DNA of 64,000 bases from Actinokineospora alba (GTDB taxonomy: Bacteria; Actinomycetota; Actinomycetes; Mycobacteriales; Pseudonocardiaceae). The notes below the pieces were generated by a model, which ran no database searches, had not been told where the DNA came from, and saw only the letters and a list, made by a program, of their open reading frames with translations. Positions 45,539 through 53,468 of the stretch are shown here, piece after piece. The stretch spans positions 6,138,001 through 6,202,000 of the forward strand of contig NZ_SNXU01000001.1 in assembly GCF_004362515.1 (NCBI RefSeq), given 5' to 3'. Each line of letters starts with the position of its first letter. Position 1 is the first letter of the stretch. Position numbers and translations under genes: made by a program.

Positions 45539-47002
45539 TCAGCGCCCCCAGTCCCGGCGCATGCCCCGGCCGACCACGACGCGCCTGCGCGACGGTCCGT
45601 GGAGCAGGAGCAGGGCCACGAGGGCACCGCCGACGAGCACCAGGACACCGAGCCCGGCGAGCAGGCCGGTCGACGGTCCGCCGTCGTCCAGCGCCGCCGC
45701 CGCGACGGCCTGGCCGTCACCCGCGGGGATCGTCTTGGGCACCGTCGGCACGTTGGGTTTGTTCGCGACCTTGAGCGTGAGCGTCGCCCCCGGGGTGACT
45801 TCGCCGCACGCGGAAGGCGGTGCCGCGGGGTCGAACGCCTGCTCGTATCCGGGCGGCGCGGCGACCTCGATGACACAGATCTGTTGCGGGGTGCGCAAAT
45901 TCGGCACCGCAGCGGTCCCGTCGGCGCCGGTCACCACGACCGAGGGCGTCCCGTCCGCGCCGGTCAGCGGCTTGCCGTCCTGGTCCACGGCGGGCTTGGT
46001 CTTGTCCGCGGCGGTGATCCGCAGCGACACGCCCGCGATGCCCTTGCCGGTCTTCTCGTCGACCTTCGCCACCGCGACCTTGCCCGGCGCGGTGACCGCC
46101 GTGACGGCCTCGGCGCCGGTCAGCTGCTTCTCGCCGCCGGTGCTCACCACGCGCTGGGTGTCGACCTGGACGGCTTGGCGCACCACGGGTTTGTCGGCCG
46201 GAGCCGATAGCGAGATCGCGACCTTCGGGTTGGGGCCGGTCGGGGTGACGTTGAGCGTCAGCGGGCCGCCGGCCTCCGGGATCGGCAGCGTGAGCGTCTT
46301 GCGACCGTCGACGAGGGCGTCGGTGAGGGTGATCTTGACCGGCACCGCGCCCACGCCCTTGCCCGCGGCGTTGGCGACCTTGACGGTCCACTTGTCGGGG
46401 GTGCCGATGATCTGCGGCGCGGTCGGCTTGGTGATGCCCGTCGTCCACGGGCCGCGGTTGGCGGTGGCGTCGGCCTTGAGCCGGTCGACGGCGGCCTTGG
46501 CGCTCGCGGGCAGTTTCGCCAGGTGGAAGGGGGCGTCGTAGGCGATCGTGCGGAAGGTGTTGGTCGGCAGGAGCTGGCCGGGGTTCTGCGGCGCGGCCGT
46601 CCAGGAGTGCAGCAGGTGCGCCAGGGCGGCGGCCTCGTCGGGGCTCTTGGTGGTCGAGTAGCGCAGCAGCAGGTAGGAGCTCTGGGCCGCGATGTCCGGG
46701 CTCAGCTCCGTTCCCCACTTGGTCTTGAGCGTCTCGCCCGGCTGGTACTGCTCGTCGGTGTCGGGTGCGAGGTACGCGTACTGCACGCACCACACTTGCT
46801 GCCCGTTGACCAGGTACGACCCGGACCAGTCCGTCGCGTCCGGGTTGCCCTTGTACGGCTGGGAAGGGGAGGTCTTGTACCCCAGAGCTTCCTGCACGGC
46901 CGCCGCGGCGGTGGGTGCGGCGCTCACGAGGAGGGCGCCCGCCAGCAGCGAGGCACTCGCCACCCCTGCGATCAGCCGGGCGCCGAAATTGGTTCGCCCC
47001 AT
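45539..47002 (-). CDS. Surface protein with SpaA-like (Cna-B) domain, probable sortase substrate
   Basis: 487 residues. Signal peptide about 1-35. The N-terminal domain with VWCVQYAYLAPDTDEQY and YLLLRYSTTKSPDEAAALAHLLHSWTA resembles the leading domain of actinobacterial SpaA/thioester-type adhesins (the Cys in VWCVQ may form a thioester, unproven). A middle Ig-like region (VTVTGP) precedes a SpaA/Cna-B prealbumin-like domain (VAVAKVDEKTGKGIAGVSLRITA). The C-terminal tail is membrane helix plus basic residues. The sorting motif is degenerate (GPSTG before the helix). ATG 47002. Confidence 0.82.
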   Translation of the reverse strand: MGRTNFGARLIAGVASASLLAGALLVSAAPTAAAAVQEALGYKTSPSQPYKGNPDATDWSGSYLVNGQQVWCVQYAYLAPDTDEQYQPGETLKTKWGTELSPDIAAQSSYLLLRYSTTKSPDEAAALAHLLHSWTAAPQNPGQLLPTNTFRTIAYDAPFHLAKLPASAKAAVDRLKADATANRGPWTTGITKPTAPQIIGTPDKWTVKVANAAGKGVGAVPVKITLTDALVDGRKTLTLPIPEAGGPLTLNVTPTGPNPKVAISLSAPADKPVVRQAVQVDTQRVVSTGGEKQLTGAEAVTAVTAPGKVAVAKVDEKTGKGIAGVSLRITAADKTKPAVDQDGKPLTGADGTPSVVVTGADGTAAVPNLRTPQQICVIEVAAPPGYEQAFDPAAPPSACGEVTPGATLTLKVANKPNVPTVPKTIPAGDGQAVAAAALDDGGPSTGLLAGLGVLVLVGGALVALLLLHGPSRRRVVVGRGMRRDWGR

Positions 47003-47303
47003 GGTGATGTCGGCTCCTTGCCGCCGCGGCGTGACGCTGCGACGCTGATTGACGTCGGTGGGTGATTCCCTCGCGAGCCTGGTTTCTCGGGGACCGGCAG
47101 GCAATCCGCCACCGGGGCGACTCCGATCGGCGGGTCAGGTGGGCACCGCGGGGCTGGTTCTCGGTTTCCACATGATCGTTACCTGCGAATGGCGGATCGA
47201 CCCCGTCCATGTGGGTGGCGGCCGGTCACGCAGAGGAGAACCGGGGCCGTTTCGGCTCCCCGGACCGAAGCACGCAACCGGGTGACTTGCCTTACGCACC
47301 ACA
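47003..47303. other. Divergent intergenic region, surface protein / patatin
   Basis: 301 bases. Contains a short hairpin at 47241-47263 (CCGGGG...CCCCGG) before the patatin gene and an AAGGAG site of the surface-protein gene. Nothing else was recognised. Confidence 0.5.
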
Positions 47304-48128
47304 ATGACAAGAATGACGCGGCGAGCCTTGGTGCTGGGCGGCGGTGGGGTGGCGGGCATCGCCTGGGAGACCGGCATCCTCACCGGCCTGGCCGACGCGG
47401 GCGTGGACGTGACCGACGCCGAGTTGACCATCGGCACGTCGGCGGGCTCGACCGTGGCCGCGCAGCTCGGCAGCGGCCTGCCGCTGGAGGAACTGTTCCG
47501 GCGTCAGGCGGATCCGGCGGCGCACAACCGTGAGCTGGCCCCGACCGGCGCGGGCGGCGCGGAGTTCCTCGACACCTTGGCCAGGCTGATGGCCGAGACC
47601 GCGGACCCGGCCGAACTTCGCCGACGCGTCGGGGCGCTCGCCCTCGCGGCGGACACGGTGCCCGAACCGGTCCGCCGGGCGGTCATCGCGAACCGGCTCC
47701 CGAGCACCGCGTGGCCCGACCGTGCCCTGATCGTGGCGGTGGACGCGGCCACCGGCGAGCCCCGGATCTTCGGCCCCGACTCGGGTGTGGACCTCGTCGA
47801 CGCGGTCGCCGCCAGTTGCGCCATCCCGTGCGTCTGGCCGCCGGTGACCATCGGGGACGCCCGCTACGTCGACGGCGGCGTGCGGTCCATGGCCAACGTC
47901 GACCTGGCCGCCGGCTGCGAACGCGCGCTGGTCATCGCCCCGATCACCGACGACGCCCTGTGGGAACCGGTCGAGGGCTGTCGGATGGAGATCGTCACCC
48001 CCGACGAGCAAACCCTTGCCGCGTTCGAGCCGGACCCCCTGGACCCGGCCACCCGCACTCCAGCCGCGCGCGCCGGTCGAGCCCAGGGAAGACGGTGCGC
48101 GGGGCAGGTCGCGGCGTTCTGGGCCTGA
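47304..48128 (+). CDS. Patatin-like phospholipase
   Basis: 274 residues. Patatin fold: oxyanion glycine loop GGGGVAG near 14-20, nucleophile elbow GTSAGS, and the Asp-Gly-Gly partner in YVDGGVRSMANVD. Cys-containing CAIPCVWPPV is a normal family strand. Acts on phospholipids or acyl esters; no signal peptide, so cytoplasmic. Two in-frame ATGs at 47304 and 47313. Confidence 0.9.
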   Translation: MTRMTRRALVLGGGGVAGIAWETGILTGLADAGVDVTDAELTIGTSAGSTVAAQLGSGLPLEELFRRQADPAAHNRELAPTGAGGAEFLDTLARLMAETADPAELRRRVGALALAADTVPEPVRRAVIANRLPSTAWPDRALIVAVDAATGEPRIFGPDSGVDLVDAVAASCAIPCVWPPVTIGDARYVDGGVRSMANVDLAAGCERALVIAPITDDALWEPVEGCRMEIVTPDEQTLAAFEPDPLDPATRTPAARAGRAQGRRCAGQVAAFWA

Positions 48129-48183
48129 TTGCCCCGCCGAACAGCCGATCGCCACGCCCGGGGGTCGTCGTTAACCTGACCCG

Positions 48184-48840
48184 ATGAAGCGAACCATGAT
48201 CGCCGTGATCACGGCACTTGTCGCTGGTGTGATCGTCTCGTCGCCCGCTACCGCGGAGACTGGCAAGCCCGCTCAGTGCGAGTTCACGCCGACGCCGGAC
48301 AACCCCGCCGCTCGACCGGTGCGCGTGCCTCGTGCGAAAGCGAAGTCGCACGGGACCGTGGATGTCAGCATCTTCACCAACTACGGGACGCTCGACCTGC
48401 GGCTCGACCGGGACAACGCGCCTTGCGCGGTGCACAACATCGTTCACCTCGCGCGCGCCGATTTCTATGACGACAGCAGGTGTTTCCGCCTCACGAACAG
48501 CGCGCGCCTGGGTGTCCTGCAGTGCGGGGACATCTACCGCGCCGAGGAAGGCGGTCCGGGCTACAAGTTCCCGGACGAGGTCACCGGCCAGGAGACCTAC
48601 CCGCGCGGCACCATCGCGATGGGCAACCAGGGACCGGGAACCAACGGCAGCGAGTGGTTCATCGTGCACTCGGTGGCCAAGATCCGGCCGGTGTACACGG
48701 TGATGGGACACGTGATCCGCGGCATCGAGGTCATGGACCGCATCGTCGCGGCGGGCATCGATCCGGACGGCGCGGTCGACGGCGCTCCCCGGTATCCGGT
48801 CGTGATCCACGACGTGCGAGTAGGCCGTTCGCACGGCTGA
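48184..48840 (+). CDS. Secreted cyclophilin-type peptidyl-prolyl isomerase
   Basis: 218 residues. Signal peptide about 1-25 (AGVIVSSPATAE). The cyclophilin domain follows: VDVSIFTNYGTLDLRLDRDNAPCAVHNIV, FRLTNSARLGVLQCGDI, and FIVHSVAKIRPVYTVMGHVIRG. Catalyses proline isomerisation in secreted proteins. Single gene, 55 bases after the patatin gene. Confidence 0.9.
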   Translation: MKRTMIAVITALVAGVIVSSPATAETGKPAQCEFTPTPDNPAARPVRVPRAKAKSHGTVDVSIFTNYGTLDLRLDRDNAPCAVHNIVHLARADFYDDSRCFRLTNSARLGVLQCGDIYRAEEGGPGYKFPDEVTGQETYPRGTIAMGNQGPGTNGSEWFIVHSVAKIRPVYTVMGHVIRGIEVMDRIVAAGIDPDGAVDGAPRYPVVIHDVRVGRSHG

Positions 48841-48880
48841 AACCTCGATCCGATAACGAAAGCACCCCGAAACGATCAGC

Positions 48881-48926
48881 GGGCTCCCTCCGTGCCAAGA
48901 TCGCGCTGACGCGCGGAGGGAGTCCC
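48881..48926 (+). promoter_or_regulatory. Hairpin sequestering the ribosome site of the HNH gene
   Basis: GGGCTCCCTCCGTGC pairs with GCGCGGAGGGAGTCCC. The right arm contains the GGAGGGAG Shine-Dalgarno-like sequence 10 bases before the ATG at 48932, so the fold could block initiation. It may instead terminate the upstream cyclophilin gene. Confidence 0.45.
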
Positions 48927-48931
48927 GGGGG

Positions 48932-49615
48932 ATGGCAAGAGCTCGGTCGAAAGCGATCTCGCTCCGGACTCGGCTGTTGCTGGCGCTGGCCGCGTTGGTG
49001 CTGCTCAGTCTGACCGCGGTGGCGGTCGGGTGGCTGGAGTCGCGGCCCGCGGGCGCGACACCGGCGGACATGGCGCCCGCCAACGATCCCGGCACCGCCC
49101 GGACCCAGTTGGCGGAGTTGGAAGTTCGCCCCTCCCGACCGATGGCGGGGTACTCGCGCGACTCGTTTCCCCACTGGGCCACCGTCGAAGGGCAGTGCAA
49201 CGCCCGCGAAGCGGTGCTGAAGCGCGACGGCCGTGACGTGGTGGTCGACGGGCGCTGCCGGGTGGTGTCGGGCCGCTGGGTCAGCCCGTTCGACGGCGCG
49301 ACCTGGACCGAACCTACCGATGTGGACATCGACCACCTGGTGCCGCTGGCCAACGCGTGGCGCAGCGGCGCGGGCGAATGGTCGAAGGAGCAGCGCCGCG
49401 AGTTCGCCAACGACATGGTTCGCCCACAGCTGATCGCGGTGACCGACAACGTCAACCAGGCCAAGGGAGACCAGGGGCCCGACACCTGGAAGCCCCCGCT
49501 GACCAGCACTTGGTGCGGGTACTCGGTCAACTGGATCGCGGTCAAGCACCACTACAAGCTGTCGGTGAACCCCGCGGAGAAGACCGAACTCGGGAAGATG
49601 CTCGACCGCTGCTGA
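48932..49615 (+). CDS. HNH endonuclease family protein (DUF1524), membrane-anchored
   Basis: 227 residues. An N-terminal membrane helix (about 12-33, RTRLLLALAALVLLSLTAVAVGW) precedes the HNH-type domain: DVDIDHLVPLANAWRSGAGEW, then a second conserved block DNVNQAKGDQGPDTWKPP. Family members include secreted nucleases that scavenge DNA. Starts with ATG at 48932 after a hairpin. Confidence 0.87.
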   Translation: MARARSKAISLRTRLLLALAALVLLSLTAVAVGWLESRPAGATPADMAPANDPGTARTQLAELEVRPSRPMAGYSRDSFPHWATVEGQCNAREAVLKRDGRDVVVDGRCRVVSGRWVSPFDGATWTEPTDVDIDHLVPLANAWRSGAGEWSKEQRREFANDMVRPQLIAVTDNVNQAKGDQGPDTWKPPLTSTWCGYSVNWIAVKHHYKLSVNPAEKTELGKMLDRC

Positions 49616-49616
49616 C

Positions 49617-49647
49617 TTGACCTGGAGCGCGCTCCAGGAGGTTGACT
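49617..49647 (+). promoter_or_regulatory. MerR-type promoter with 19-base spacer before the aldo/keto reductase
   Basis: TTGACC (49617-49622), 19 bases, then TTGACT (49642-49647) as a -10-like element. The spacer carries CCTGGAGCGCGCTCCAGG, an 18-base perfect palindrome at 49621-49638. Overlong 19-base spacing with an embedded dyad is the hallmark of MerR-activated promoters. The regulator gene is not in this window. Confidence 0.7.
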
Positions 49648-49693
49648 GCTCTCGACGCCCGGAACCACACGGGCCAGTTGAGAGGATCTCCGC

Positions 49694-50695
49694 GTGAAGT
49701 ACCGCACGATCGGCACGGACCCGCGAACCCGCCGCACCGTCAGCGTGCTGAGCCTGGGTGCCATGCTGTTCGGCACGACCGTCGACGAGCAGACCTCGTT
49801 CGCCATCCTGGACCGCTTCGTCGAGGCGGGCGGCACGTTCATCGACACGTCGAACAACTACGCGTTCTGGGTGGGCAGCACCCAGGGCGGCGAGAGCGAG
49901 GCGCTCCTCGGCCGCTGGCGCCGCAGCCGCGGGGTGGGCGACGAGGTCACGATCGCCACCAAGCTCGGCGGCCGCCCGATCGCCCCCGACCTCAGCTTCG
50001 CCGACACGGCGCTGGCGAAGAACATCGAGGGCCTGTCCCCCAAGGTGATCCGCGAGTCGGCCGCACGCAGCGCGGAGGCACTCGGGATGTCCACTTTGGA
50101 CTTGCTGTACGCCCACGTCGAGGACTATGTGACCCCGATGGACGAGACCGTGGCGGCGTTCGCCGAGCTGGTCGCGGAGGGATCGGTCGGGATGCTCGGG
50201 GTGAGCAACCACTGGGCCTGGCGGGTGGAGCGGGCCCGGACGACGGCCGCGGCGGCGGGGCTGCCCGGGTATGAAGTGCTGCAGTACCAGCACAGTTACC
50301 TGCGGCCGCGCACGGATCTGCCGGGCAGGCGCTCGGTCGACGGCAACCAGGGGTATCTCAGCGCGGACCTGCGGGCGTATCTGCGCACCGAACCGGACTT
50401 GGCGCTGGTGGCGTACTCGCCGCTGCTCGGCGGCGCCTACACCCGCGCGGACAAGCCGCTTGGCGTGGACTTCGACCACCCGGGCACGCAGTCCCGGCTC
50501 GCGGCGGCACGCAAGGTGGCCGAGGAGACAGGAGCGACCGTGAACCAGGTCGTGCTGGCGTGGATGATCGGCAACGACATCCCGGCGATTCCGCTGGTCG
50601 GCGCGTCCTCGGTGGCTCAGTTGGACGAGAGTATCGCCGCGGTGGACTTGGAGCTGTCAGCTGAGCAGCGCGCGATTCTGGATGAGGCGCGCTGA
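49694..50695 (+). CDS. Aldo/keto reductase
   Basis: 333 residues. AKR (beta/alpha)8 motifs: Asp/Tyr in FIDTSNNYAFW, Lys in IATKLGG, His in YAHVED, and the NADPH-binding end IPLVGASSVAQLDESIAAVDLELS. Probably reduces an aldehyde or ketone. The promoter has the form of a MerR-family activated promoter, hinting at induction by electrophiles or toxic metabolites. Divergent from nothing; converges on the DUF6355 gene through a shared terminator. Confidence 0.92.
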   Translation: MKYRTIGTDPRTRRTVSVLSLGAMLFGTTVDEQTSFAILDRFVEAGGTFIDTSNNYAFWVGSTQGGESEALLGRWRRSRGVGDEVTIATKLGGRPIAPDLSFADTALAKNIEGLSPKVIRESAARSAEALGMSTLDLLYAHVEDYVTPMDETVAAFAELVAEGSVGMLGVSNHWAWRVERARTTAAAAGLPGYEVLQYQHSYLRPRTDLPGRRSVDGNQGYLSADLRAYLRTEPDLALVAYSPLLGGAYTRADKPLGVDFDHPGTQSRLAAARKVAEETGATVNQVVLAWMIGNDIPAIPLVGASSVAQLDESIAAVDLELSAEQRAILDEAR

Positions 50696-50711
50696 TCAGA
50701 AATGCCGAAGG

Positions 50712-50748
50712 GGCGGGCCGAATAGCCCCCAACGCTATTCGGCCCGCC
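50712..50748. terminator. Bidirectional hairpin terminator
   Basis: GGCGGGCCGAATAGC and GCTATTCGGCCCGCC form a perfect 15-base stem with a 7-base loop, between the convergent aldo/keto reductase and DUF6355 genes. Confidence 0.8.
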
Positions 50749-50759
50749 ATTCATTCGAT

Positions 50760-51083
50760 TCAGCAGGTCTCACCCTTGTACCAGGCGAACTTGATGATTC
50801 CCGCATCCCCCAGATAGGTGCGGCCCGGTCCGACGCATTCGTCGTACCCGCTGAGCCCGTGGTGTCGCTCCACGCGGATCCACACCCACGAGTCCCCGCC
50901 GCAGTGGTTGTAGTACGCCCGGCCGGACGGGCCGTCCGGGTCCCAACCGCAGGCCAGCGGGCTGACCGCGGCCCGAGGACTGTTCTGGTCGACGACCGCG
51001 GCGGCCGGGGCGGCGGCGAGTCCTGCAAAGGACAGGGCGATGGCCAGAGACGCCAATGGGCGCAGGCTTACCGATGAACGCAT
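50760..51083 (-). CDS. Secreted DUF6355-family protein
   Basis: 107 residues. Signal peptide about 1-28 (GLAAAPAAAV). The mature part has CGWDPDGPSGRAYYNHCGG, IRVERHHG, a CVGPGRTYLG segment and the end IIKFAWYKGETC, matching DUF6355, a small secreted Cys-containing family of Pseudonocardiales-type organisms sometimes labelled natural-product-associated. Four cysteines suggest two disulfides. Role unknown. Confidence 0.8.
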   Translation of the reverse strand: MRSSVSLRPLASLAIALSFAGLAAAPAAAVVDQNSPRAAVSPLACGWDPDGPSGRAYYNHCGGDSWVWIRVERHHGLSGYDECVGPGRTYLGDAGIIKFAWYKGETC

Positions 51084-51226
51084 TTCATTTCCCCCTTGTC
51101 ACATGGGGGAAGTTGATTTCCTCCCCCAAGGAGATTCCAGCGTCGCACGGGAATGGGGTGCGGAGTAGTCCCTGAAAGGGTGAAAAGAAAACAACGGCTG
51201 TGACATAGCGCCGGCTCGCCGGCGCG

Positions 51227-51324
51227 GCTCGGTCGCTTTGATGGTGACGTTTCGGGGGTCCCGCACGAACACGCCATCGAAGTCGTGTTCGTGCGGGACC
51301 CCCGAAACGTCACCGCGACCGAGC
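51227..51324. repeat. Nested long inverted repeat E6
   Basis: Outer arms GCTCGGTCGC (51227-51236) and GCGACCGAGC (51315-51324) flank perfect 31-base inner arms: GGTGACGTTTCGGGGG... (51243-51273) and their complement (51284-51314), with a 10-base loop. A 6-base bulge separates the arms on the left side only. It lies 27 bases past the stop of the leftward sufT-like gene, so it can act as the suf operon terminator. Confidence 0.9.
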
Positions 51325-51351
51325 GGGGTGGATTGCCGGAGGCGGCGCCAA

Positions 51352-51729
51352 TTACACAGTGAATCCGAGCGCGCGGAGTTGCTCGCGGCCGTCGTCGGTG
51401 ATCTTTTCCGGGCCCCACGGGGGCATCCAGACCCAGTTGATCCGGAAGTCGTTGACCAGGCCGCCGCCGGTCAGGGCCGCGCGCGTCTGGTCTTCGATCA
51501 CGTCGGTCAGTGGGCAGGCCGCCGACGTCAGGGTCATGTCGATGGTCGCCGTGTTGTCGTCCTCGACCCGGATGTCGTACACCAGGCCAAGGTCGACGAC
51601 GTTGATCCCCAACTCGGGGTCCACCACGTCGCGCATGGCTTCTTCGAGGTCGTCCAAGGTGGCCAGGTCGGCGCGGGGGGCCTGGTCAGGCATCCCGGCG
51701 GCGCCGCGCTGGACTTCTTCTTCGCTCAT
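51352..51729 (-). CDS. sufT: SufT-like metal-sulfur cluster assembly factor (DUF59)
   Basis: 125 residues. DUF59/MIP18 domain: LEEAMRDVVDPELGINVVDLGLVYDI, then MTLTSAACPLTDVIEDQ with the conserved Cys, and MPPWGPEKITDDGREQLRALG. SufT assists Fe-S cluster maturation. The ATG at 51729 has a GGAG site and overlaps the sufU stop by 4 bases; the longer frame to 51798 is the sufU end. Last gene of the suf operon. Confidence 0.9.
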   Translation of the reverse strand: MSEEEVQRGAAGMPDQAPRADLATLDDLEEAMRDVVDPELGINVVDLGLVYDIRVEDDNTATIDMTLTSAACPLTDVIEDQTRAALTGGGLVNDFRINWVWMPPWGPEKITDDGREQLRALGFTV

Positions 51730-52175
51730 CGCGCTGTCACTCCTTCGCCCGAACGGGCAACCGCGTCCTTGAAAGCCATCCAGCCAAGCAGAGCACACTT
51801 CACCCGCGCCGGGTACTTGGCCACACCCGCGAAGGCGATGCCGTCCTCCAGCACATCTTCATCCGGTTCGACCTGACCCCGGCCCTGCATCAGCTCCACG
51901 AACGCGTCCATAGTGGACAGTGCGTCCGTCACGTCCCGGCCGACCACCAGGTCCGTCAGCACCGACGTGGACGCCTGGCTGATCGAACAGCCCTGCCCCT
52001 CGTACGACACGTCCGCGACCTTGCCGTCGTCGAGCTTCACCCGCAGGGTGACCTCGTCGCCGCAGGTCGGGTTGACCTGGAAGGACTCCGCGTCGAACGG
52101 GTCGCGCAGACCGCGTCCGTGCGGGTTCTTGTAGTGGTCCAGGATGATCTCCTGGTACATCTGCTGCAGCTGCAT
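51726..52175 (-). CDS. sufU: SufU, Fe-S cluster assembly sulfurtransferase
   Basis: 149 residues. IscU-like: LDHYKNPHGRGLRDP, first Cys in NPTCGDEVTL, second in GQGCSISQAS, third in RVKCALLGW. It accepts sulfur from SufS via a zinc site. The ATG at 52175 overlaps the sufS stop (TGATG); a GTG one codon earlier would overlap by 4. Very close to mycobacterial homologues in layout. Confidence 0.94.
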   Translation of the reverse strand: MQLQQMYQEIILDHYKNPHGRGLRDPFDAESFQVNPTCGDEVTLRVKLDDGKVADVSYEGQGCSISQASTSVLTDLVVGRDVTDALSTMDAFVELMQGRGQVEPDEDVLEDGIAFAGVAKYPARVKCALLGWMAFKDAVARSGEGVTAR

Positions 52176-53431
52176 CACGCCACCCCGAAGAACTTGCGGA
52201 CCTGGTGCAGCCCCTCGATCATCGCGTCGATCTCAGCCTCGGTGGTGTAGAGGTAACCCGACACCCGGGTCGAGGACTGCGCGCCGAGCCTGCGGTGCGC
52301 GGGCTTGGCGCAGTGGTGACCGCCGCGCACGGCGATGCCGTACGAGTCGAGCACCTGGCTGATGTCGTGCGGGTGCAGGCCTTCCATGGTGAAGCTGATC
52401 GCCCCACCGCGGTCGACCATGTCGGTCGGCCCGAGAATCCGCACACCCGGCACTTCGAGCATCCGCTCCAGCGCGTAGCCGGTGATCGCCTGCTCGTGCG
52501 CGGCCACGTTCTCCATGCCCAGCGCGCTGAGGTAGTCGATCGCCGCGCCCAGACCGATGGCCTGCGCGATCGGCGGGGTGCCCGCCTCGAACTTGTGCGG
52601 AGCCGGAGCGTAGGTGGACCGCTCCATCCGGACGTCCTCGATCATCTCGCCGCCGCCGTGGAACGGGGGCAGCGCCGCGAGCACCTCGGACCGTCCCCAC
52701 AGGACACCGATGCCGGTGGGGCCCAACAGCTTGTGCCCGGTGAAGCCGATCAGGTCGGCCCCGGTCTCGAGCACGTTGTACGGCAGCTGCGGACCCGCCT
52801 GGGCGGCGTCGAGCACGACCAGCGCGCCGACAGCCTTGGCCCGGCGGGCGATCTCGGCGACCGGGTTGATCGTGCCCAGCATGTTCGACACATGCACGAG
52901 CGAGACGACCTTGGTGCGCTCGGTGATCAGCTCGTCGATGTTCGACAGGTCGAGCCTGCCGTCGTCGGTGATGCCGAACCACTTCAGCGTCGCGCCGGTC
53001 CGCTGCGTGAGCAGCTGCCACGGCACGATGTTGGAGTGGTGCTCCATCTCGGTGACGACGACCTCGTCGCCGGGACCCACCCGGTACGGCTCATCGGCCC
53101 AGGCCAGCACGTTGGCGACCAGGTTGATCGCCTCGGTGATGCCCCGGGTGAAGATGATCTCGTCGCGGCTGGGAGCGCCGATGAACGCCGCGATCTTGTC
53201 GCGGGCGCCCTCGAACGCCGCCGTGGACTCCTCGCCGAGCTGGTGCACGGCGCGGGCCACGTTGGCGTTGTGCCGCTCGTAGTGCTCGGTGAGCGTGTCG
53301 ATCACCGACTGCGGCTTCTGCGACGTGTTCGCGCTGTCGAGGTAGACCAGCGGCCTGTCCTCGGCGAGTTTCCGCTGCAGGATCGGGAAGTCCTTGCGGA
53401 CCTGCTCGACGTCAAACCCGTGGCCGGTCAC
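52175..53431 (-). CDS. sufS: SufS, cysteine desulfurase
   Basis: 418 residues. PLP-dependent group II desulfurase: pyridoxal Lys in GFTGHKLLGPTG, LDAAQAGPQ, catalytic Cys in RGGHHCAKPAHRRLG. Transfers sulfur from cysteine to SufU. Lies 37 bases after sufC. Confidence 0.96.
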   Translation of the reverse strand: MTGHGFDVEQVRKDFPILQRKLAEDRPLVYLDSANTSQKPQSVIDTLTEHYERHNANVARAVHQLGEESTAAFEGARDKIAAFIGAPSRDEIIFTRGITEAINLVANVLAWADEPYRVGPGDEVVVTEMEHHSNIVPWQLLTQRTGATLKWFGITDDGRLDLSNIDELITERTKVVSLVHVSNMLGTINPVAEIARRAKAVGALVVLDAAQAGPQLPYNVLETGADLIGFTGHKLLGPTGIGVLWGRSEVLAALPPFHGGGEMIEDVRMERSTYAPAPHKFEAGTPPIAQAIGLGAAIDYLSALGMENVAAHEQAITGYALERMLEVPGVRILGPTDMVDRGGAISFTMEGLHPHDISQVLDSYGIAVRGGHHCAKPAHRRLGAQSSTRVSGYLYTTEAEIDAMIEGLHQVRKFFGVA

Positions 53432-53468
53432 CTGACACCCCTCTCCGTGGTTTCTGTCCTGTGCAACG

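Noticed and set aside
47227..47303. Sequence resembling the 5' part of a c-di-AMP (ydaO) riboswitch before the patatin gene
   Set aside because: CACGCAGAGGAGAACCGGGG looks similar, but the conserved GGGGTGAAT block and the 3' core are missing.
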